A stretch of 64,000 bases of DNA. Origin: Bacteroides sp. 51 (lineage in GTDB: Bacteria > Bacteroidota > Bacteroidia > Bacteroidales > Bacteroidaceae). This document shows positions 59,826-64,000 of the stretch, piece by piece (the stretch's first letter is position 1; every line of letters starts with the position of its first letter). Under the pieces are notes generated by a model, which did no database searches, was not told the origin of the DNA, and saw only the letters and a program-made list of their open reading frames with translations. The stretch covers positions 1 through 64,000 of the forward strand of contig NZ_QVMI01000019.1 of assembly GCF_010500965.1 (NCBI RefSeq). Reading direction: 5' to 3'. The translations under genes were made by a program, and so were the position numbers.

Positions 59826-62666
59826 TTAATATTTATAGATTTCGTCTATATTGATCTGGCAGGTAAACGTATGGTTGCCACTGCCTACTACCTCCGGTTT
59901 ATGGCTTTCATAAATCGCTCTTCCGGGAAGATAGATATTCGCCGTACTGTTTACCGGTACATGTACATGAAGTGTGAATGTACTTCCCGAAAGTTCCCAG
60001 TCCACCCGCACCTCTCCGTTAGGAGTTATGGTAGATGCCTTTACATAAGTCAAATCACCTACTGGTTTCGGACAAATATCTATCTCCTTAAATCCTCCTT
60101 TTTCACCTTTTCCCGAAGATATTCCGGCTAACGAATTAAAGAACCATTCATCTATTTGTCCCATCATGAAATGATTCCACGACGAACCTTGTCGGGGGTC
60201 CCACTGCTCGGTCAACGTTGTAGCACCAAACTTTAGTTGGAAACCATAGCCGGGAGTTTCGTCATGATTGAACATTTTATATACTAACTCGTTAAAACCA
60301 GACTGCGCTAATGTCTGTATAAGATAGCGATTACCTACATCACCGGTAGTCAGGCGATAACCATGTTTCTCAATATCTTTAATTAAGTTCTGAAATGCCC
60401 GAATATGCAAACGCGTATCCCAATCATATATTCCGAAACTTCCTTCAGTTTGCGTCATCCGCAGGAAAAGAGGTAGCGCCTGGCTACATTGACTACCCGT
60501 TCCATATATTCCTTTCTCATAATCCAGAAACTTATGGTTAAAAGCTTTTATGATTTTCGGAAGTAACTGACTATAATACCTCACATCAAACTCATTGTTC
60601 ACCTTATGCGCTGCCCGGATAAGAAACTTTACACTCATATAATAGTGAGCTGTAGCTACAAGCGGAACAGGTGTATTCCGGGAAAATCCGGCTTTGAAAT
60701 CACCATAATCATACCAATCGCCTAAGCCAAAAGATACAATATGGTTATCCGACCGAAGAGTCAGATAATCTACATATGCACGCATCTGTTGATAGTATTT
60801 CTTTATCAGCGAATCGTCTCCATAGAATTCTTCATACATGGCAGGAAGAACAATCAGTGCACATCCCCACTCCGGAGACTCAGCAAAGTCAATCAGACTT
60901 GGTTCATGGAAAACAACATATTGTGGGGCAATACTCGGCATAGCACCATTAGGCATCTGGGCATCAGCCATATCCTGCATTATTTTAGGGATAAAGCTCT
61001 TCAGATTATAATTATAGAGCAAACCGGGACCGTTTAAATGCGTTTGCTCCAACCAGCCAAGTTTCTCCCGGTGTGGGCAATCGGTAAATACAGCCTGCAT
61101 ATTGCTTCGTACGGCTTTTTCTATCAGCCGATGAGTAGCATTAAATAGTGCGTTAGAAGTTTCGAAGGTTGAAACTTTAGGCGCTGAATTGTAAATAAAG
61201 CAAGAGTTAATCTTTTTCAACACCGGAAGTCTCGACGGATTCTTCTCACCTTGCAACACAGCCCCTTCTACTTGTATATAACGGAAACCATAATAAGTAA
61301 AGCGCGGATGCCAGGTTTCTTCTCCATCTCCTTTCAAGGTATATTCATAAAAATGCTGACGTCCGGTCTGGCGCTGGTTTACGGCACCTTCATCTGTCAG
61401 GGCTTCGCCTACAAGCAACGTTACTTTTTGCCCTTTCTTTCCACGTACGGTAATCTCCGGGAAGCCGGCAAGATTCTGCCCCATATCCAGAACGAAAGCA
61501 GAAGGATCAACAGTTCTTTTAGTCGATACGGTAGCAGAAGTAATCTGTTCGGGAGTTAATTTGGTGATTTTCTGAATATCATAACGCTCCATAATCTTAA
61601 CCGGCGGGGCTTGTTGCGGGCGCAATACGCCTTTCGGACCTTCCTGAATAACTACAGGTAACCATCCGGCATCATTAAAGCCGGGGCTGTCCCATCCTTT
61701 TTGTTCAAGTCGGGCATCGTAGCTTTCGCCACCATACATACAGTTAAAAGTTATCGGACTTAATGTATACTTCCAGTCGGAGTCAGAGTTTACCACTTCG
61801 CTAGTTCCATCCGTATAATTAATCTGTAGCTTGAATTGAAGTGTTGGAGGACCAAAACTGATTTTCAGTTTAACATACCGACCACCTTGTACGTTATAGA
61901 ATCCATTTCCAAGAATAACACCTATTGCATTCTCTCCTTTTCGCAGATGGTCTGTTACATCATACACATTATAATAAACCGTTTTATCAAAATCGCTCCA
62001 TAATGGAGTGAATTCTCCATCTCCTACTTTTTTCCCATTCAGGGACAACTCATAGTTTCCCAAGCCGCAAATGTAAGCGGTGGCCTCGGCTATTTCTTTG
62101 GAAGCTTTAAAAGACTTACGAAGATTGATACTCTTTCCGGAAAGTGTATCAACAGCCTCCCAAAGGGCTTTGACTTCGGGTTTCTTCAAGTCCGTGCCAT
62201 GAAATTTCCGTCCTTCGGGAATATTTGCATCTTTGTGGGTTATAGCTCCAATCCACTTTTCTTCGTTAAACTCCCAGGATGTTACAAAACGAAAACGAGC
62301 GTCTTTGCTCCATTCAGAAGGGGTGTCTTTTTCATCCCAGACCCGTACACGCCAGGCATAGGTATAGTGGCTGGAGTGAGCAAGTATCTTAGCTTCCTGG
62401 GTGGAGATCAAATGATTTTGAGAAGAGGTGACTTTTCCGGAGTTCCATACGGCACGTTTCGTATGTAGCTCATACATTTCTACTTCGTAAGCTGTCTGGT
62501 AGGTTCCATTTTCCTCGGATTGCATGGTCCAGCTTAAACGCGGATTTGCCTCTACGAGAGCTAAGCCGTCTTGCATCTCGGTAGTGAGGTGGTCTATTTT
62601 AATGCCTCCGGCTTGTAATTGGAGGGATAAACAGGCTAGAAGGAGTATAGTAATGGTTTTATTCAT
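59826..62666 (-). CDS. GH78 alpha-L-rhamnosidase, secreted
   Basis: The protein has 946 residues from MNKTITILLLACLSLQLQAG (ATG at 62666); a longer frame upstream reads through a dispersed repeat and is not used. Sandwich domains at the N-terminus (IKIDHLTTEMQDGLALVEAN) precede the barrel, with FTDCPHREKLGWLEQTHLNG and the general base in GATTLTEQWDPRQG. The enzyme is periplasmic. It probably removes alpha-L-rhamnose from RG-I or RG-II. The position between GH28 and a GH142-like gene recalls BT1018-BT1020 of B. thetaiotaomicron (from memory). Confidence 0.92.
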   Translation of the reverse strand: MNKTITILLLACLSLQLQAGGIKIDHLTTEMQDGLALVEANPRLSWTMQSEENGTYQTAYEVEMYELHTKRAVWNSGKVTSSQNHLISTQEAKILAHSSHYTYAWRVRVWDEKDTPSEWSKDARFRFVTSWEFNEEKWIGAITHKDANIPEGRKFHGTDLKKPEVKALWEAVDTLSGKSINLRKSFKASKEIAEATAYICGLGNYELSLNGKKVGDGEFTPLWSDFDKTVYYNVYDVTDHLRKGENAIGVILGNGFYNVQGGRYVKLKISFGPPTLQFKLQINYTDGTSEVVNSDSDWKYTLSPITFNCMYGGESYDARLEQKGWDSPGFNDAGWLPVVIQEGPKGVLRPQQAPPVKIMERYDIQKITKLTPEQITSATVSTKRTVDPSAFVLDMGQNLAGFPEITVRGKKGQKVTLLVGEALTDEGAVNQRQTGRQHFYEYTLKGDGEETWHPRFTYYGFRYIQVEGAVLQGEKNPSRLPVLKKINSCFIYNSAPKVSTFETSNALFNATHRLIEKAVRSNMQAVFTDCPHREKLGWLEQTHLNGPGLLYNYNLKSFIPKIMQDMADAQMPNGAMPSIAPQYVVFHEPSLIDFAESPEWGCALIVLPAMYEEFYGDDSLIKKYYQQMRAYVDYLTLRSDNHIVSFGLGDWYDYGDFKAGFSRNTPVPLVATAHYYMSVKFLIRAAHKVNNEFDVRYYSQLLPKIIKAFNHKFLDYEKGIYGTGSQCSQALPLFLRMTQTEGSFGIYDWDTRLHIRAFQNLIKDIEKHGYRLTTGDVGNRYLIQTLAQSGFNELVYKMFNHDETPGYGFQLKFGATTLTEQWDPRQGSSWNHFMMGQIDEWFFNSLAGISSGKGEKGGFKEIDICPKPVGDLTYVKASTITPNGEVRVDWELSGSTFTLHVHVPVNSTANIYLPGRAIYESHKPEVVGSGNHTFTCQINIDEIYKY

Positions 62667-62692
62667 AATTGTAGGGTTATGATAATGATTTA

Positions 62693-62788
62693 CTGTAGGG
62701 GCGGTTCGCGAACCGCCCGAAAATGGTTTACTGTGTATTCTGGGCATTGGGCGGTTCGCGAACCGCCCCTACAGTAAATCACTCCTTT
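62693..62788. repeat. 96-bp palindromic repeat, copy 2
   Basis: It matches 47726-47821 at nearly every base: CTGTAGGGGCGGTTCGCGAA ... CGCGAACCGCCCCTACAG plus AAATCACTCCTTT. It overlaps the stop codon of the GH142-like gene and lies before GH78. Confidence 0.9.
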
Positions 62789-64000
62789 CCAATCCGTTTC
62801 TCGCAAACAATACGAGTCAACGTATTAGCATGTCCCACTTCCTTGCCATCAACAAAGATACGTAAACCTTTACCACGGTGATAACGTGTACCATCCTTAT
62901 CCCACAGAATAGTAATATTATGTCCATGATAAGAAACATTATCCAGACAGAACCAATCCCATTTATCTTCGGGAATCAACGGATTTACTTCAAGGGTATT
63001 ATCGAAACGAGGACGAAGACCAACTAAACCAGTGATTATTAAATCATTGAATGTGGAATGATTATAGTAACGTGAACGTTCTTGATCACCTTTCAGCCAA
63101 TATCCGGTAACTTCGTCCAGATATTCACCGATGTAGGGACGACCGCGGTGGTATTGCGACTCAACGTATAATTCCATTTGGCGGAAATAAACACTGTCGG
63201 TCAATACGGTCTGAGGGTACAGGTTCATAAAGTTAGCCATTGCAGTCAATGTTTGTGAAGAAGCAAAAGGCCAGATCGCTCCATCCCATTCACACTTCCC
63301 TACTCCACGGGTACGGAATTCGGGGTGACGGCGTTCGGCAGTGGTTAAACCATAGGGTGCCGAGAAACCACCTTCGTCTGTGATTTGCTTCCAGGCTGCA
63401 TCGTATTTGTGGGTATCGGGCAAGTTGAAATACCAAGGAATATATCCGATAGCTTCACGGGCATTTGCCAAAGAATCGGTACGTCTGGTTTCAAAGAAAT
63501 CGCGGGGAGCATTCCACAATTGCTCTTGTATGATTTGTTTTAACGTATCGGCTTTCATACTGTAAACCATAGCCATTCTTTCATCGCCGGATAAAAGTCC
63601 GATGTTATATAAAGCTTTTGCATTGCCATACATATAACTGTTTATCGTAGGGCGGGCATATTTCTTGCGACGACCGCCACTGATGGACTCTTCCATACCA
63701 TCTTGTACATCGCCTTGCCAATAGAGTCCATTGGGTAAACGGTGAGTACTCTCCCAGCGTTTGTATTCCTCTTCCAGATCGTTCTTCATATCAAATAGGA
63801 AATCTTTGTTACCATCTACCATATATCGGTTCAACATGGCGTCGATATTCCATGAGCTGAAGTTCATCATCTTCGCCATTGGTTTTCCTTCGTTGCCACG
63901 ATACCAGGTACGAATAATCTGATCCAGATAATCGCGATTGCGCAACCAACGACTCTCGTAGATATGATGGCCAATGGCACATGCAATCAGATTGTATTTA
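62779..64000 (-). CDS. GH142-like glycosidase, C-terminal part, cut by window edge
   Basis: The frame is open to base 64000; codons before the TTG at 63945 read YNLIACAIGHHIYESRWLRN, so the gene continues to the right. About 407 residues are visible. They form an (alpha/alpha)6-barrel-like region (SWNIDAMLNRYMVDGNKDFL, WDGAIWPFASSQTLTAMANF, HSTFNDLIITGLVGLRPRFD), ending in a beta domain (GLRIFVDGKEVGHA). It resembles MGH1-like/GH63-type barrels and, by position after CE19-GH28-GH78, the GH142 beta-L-arabinofuranosidase half of BT1020 (from memory). If so, a DHA-hydrolase domain may lie upstream, outside the window. Confidence 0.7.
   Translation of the reverse strand, partial: KYNLIACAIGHHIYESRWLRNRDYLDQIIRTWYRGNEGKPMAKMMNFSSWNIDAMLNRYMVDGNKDFLFDMKNDLEEEYKRWESTHRLPNGLYWQGDVQDGMEESISGGRRKKYARPTINSYMYGNAKALYNIGLLSGDERMAMVYSMKADTLKQIIQEQLWNAPRDFFETRRTDSLANAREAIGYIPWYFNLPDTHKYDAAWKQITDEGGFSAPYGLTTAERRHPEFRTRGVGKCEWDGAIWPFASSQTLTAMANFMNLYPQTVLTDSVYFRQMELYVESQYHRGRPYIGEYLDEVTGYWLKGDQERSRYYNHSTFNDLIITGLVGLRPRFDNTLEVNPLIPEDKWDWFCLDNVSYHGHNITILWDKDGTRYHRGKGLRIFVDGKEVGHANTLTRIVCEKRIGKE

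Noticed and set aside
62667-62747. N-terminal extension of the secreted GH78
   Set aside because: The frame reads through the 96-bp repeat; a clean signal peptide starts at 62666.

Overview
The window comes from a gut-type Bacteroidales genome, most likely Bacteroides or Phocaeicola. The evidence is a capsule operon head with UpxY/UpxZ homologues, promoters of the TTTG/TAnnTTTG type, a VirE/DUF4248/HU cassette, and a very dense set of plant-glycan hydrolases. No rRNA, tRNA, CRISPR array or complete insertion sequence was seen.

Layout. (1) 1-3.4 kb, minus strand: the head of a capsular polysaccharide operon (upxY, upxZ, a Wzx-type flippase). It is driven by a promoter lying between perfect 17-bp inverted repeats at 3128-3338, a textbook phase-variable invertible promoter, here pointing into the operon. 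(2) 3.4-7.4 kb: a large nested palindrome, a small unknown gene with an apparent A-tract frameshift, a VirE-type primase/ATPase, DUF4248 and an HU-like protein. (3) 7.4-19.4 kb: a GH2 beta-galactosidase, a HEPN/MNT toxin-antitoxin pair, an operon of a GH67N-like lipoprotein plus a giant propeller-GH2-malectin enzyme, and a GNAT. (4) 20.3-28.6 kb: all parts of a corrinoid-dependent methyl-transfer system. Two genes are on the plus strand (MtaA-like methyltransferase and a MetH-type reactivation protein). On the minus strand are a corrinoid protein and a UroD-family methyltransferase, co-encoded with a cytoplasmic GH31 alpha-xylosidase-like enzyme and a sodium:solute symporter. A PIN toxin-antitoxin pair lies between the two groups. 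(5) 28.7-38.9 kb: a tandem minus-strand run of a beta-helix enzyme, a second symporter, a DHDPS/NAL-family aldolase, GH78, an MFS carrier and GH127. (6) 39.8-41 kb: an MscS channel. (7) 41-50.3 kb: a minus-strand operon GH95, GH105, GH140 and a GH78-sialidase-like fusion. (8) 50.7-56.3 kb: a Nudix-type regulator divergent from GH3 plus an outer-membrane barrel, with palindromic operators over the promoter. (9) 56.5-64 kb: a CE19-like pectin methylesterase with DUF3826, GH28, GH78 and a truncated GH142-like enzyme.

The enzyme set (GH140 apiosidase, GH95, GH127, GH78, GH28, GH105, beta-helix enzyme, CE19-like, GH142-like) and its order in regions 7 and 9 recall, from memory, the rhamnogalacturonan-II locus of B. 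thetaiotaomicron. There is no SusC/SusD pair in the window, so surface uptake must be encoded elsewhere. RG-II carries 2-O-methyl-xylose and 2-O-methyl-fucose. The coupling of an alpha-xylosidase-like gene to a corrinoid methyltransferase system therefore suggests a cytoplasmic O-demethylation module for methylated pectin sugars, which I regard as the best candidate for an undescribed system here.

A second striking property is the density of dispersed palindromic repeats. They fill intergenic gaps and also interrupt at least eight glycoside hydrolase genes without breaking the frame, including identical C-terminal tails on two unrelated enzymes and one insertion inside a signal peptide.
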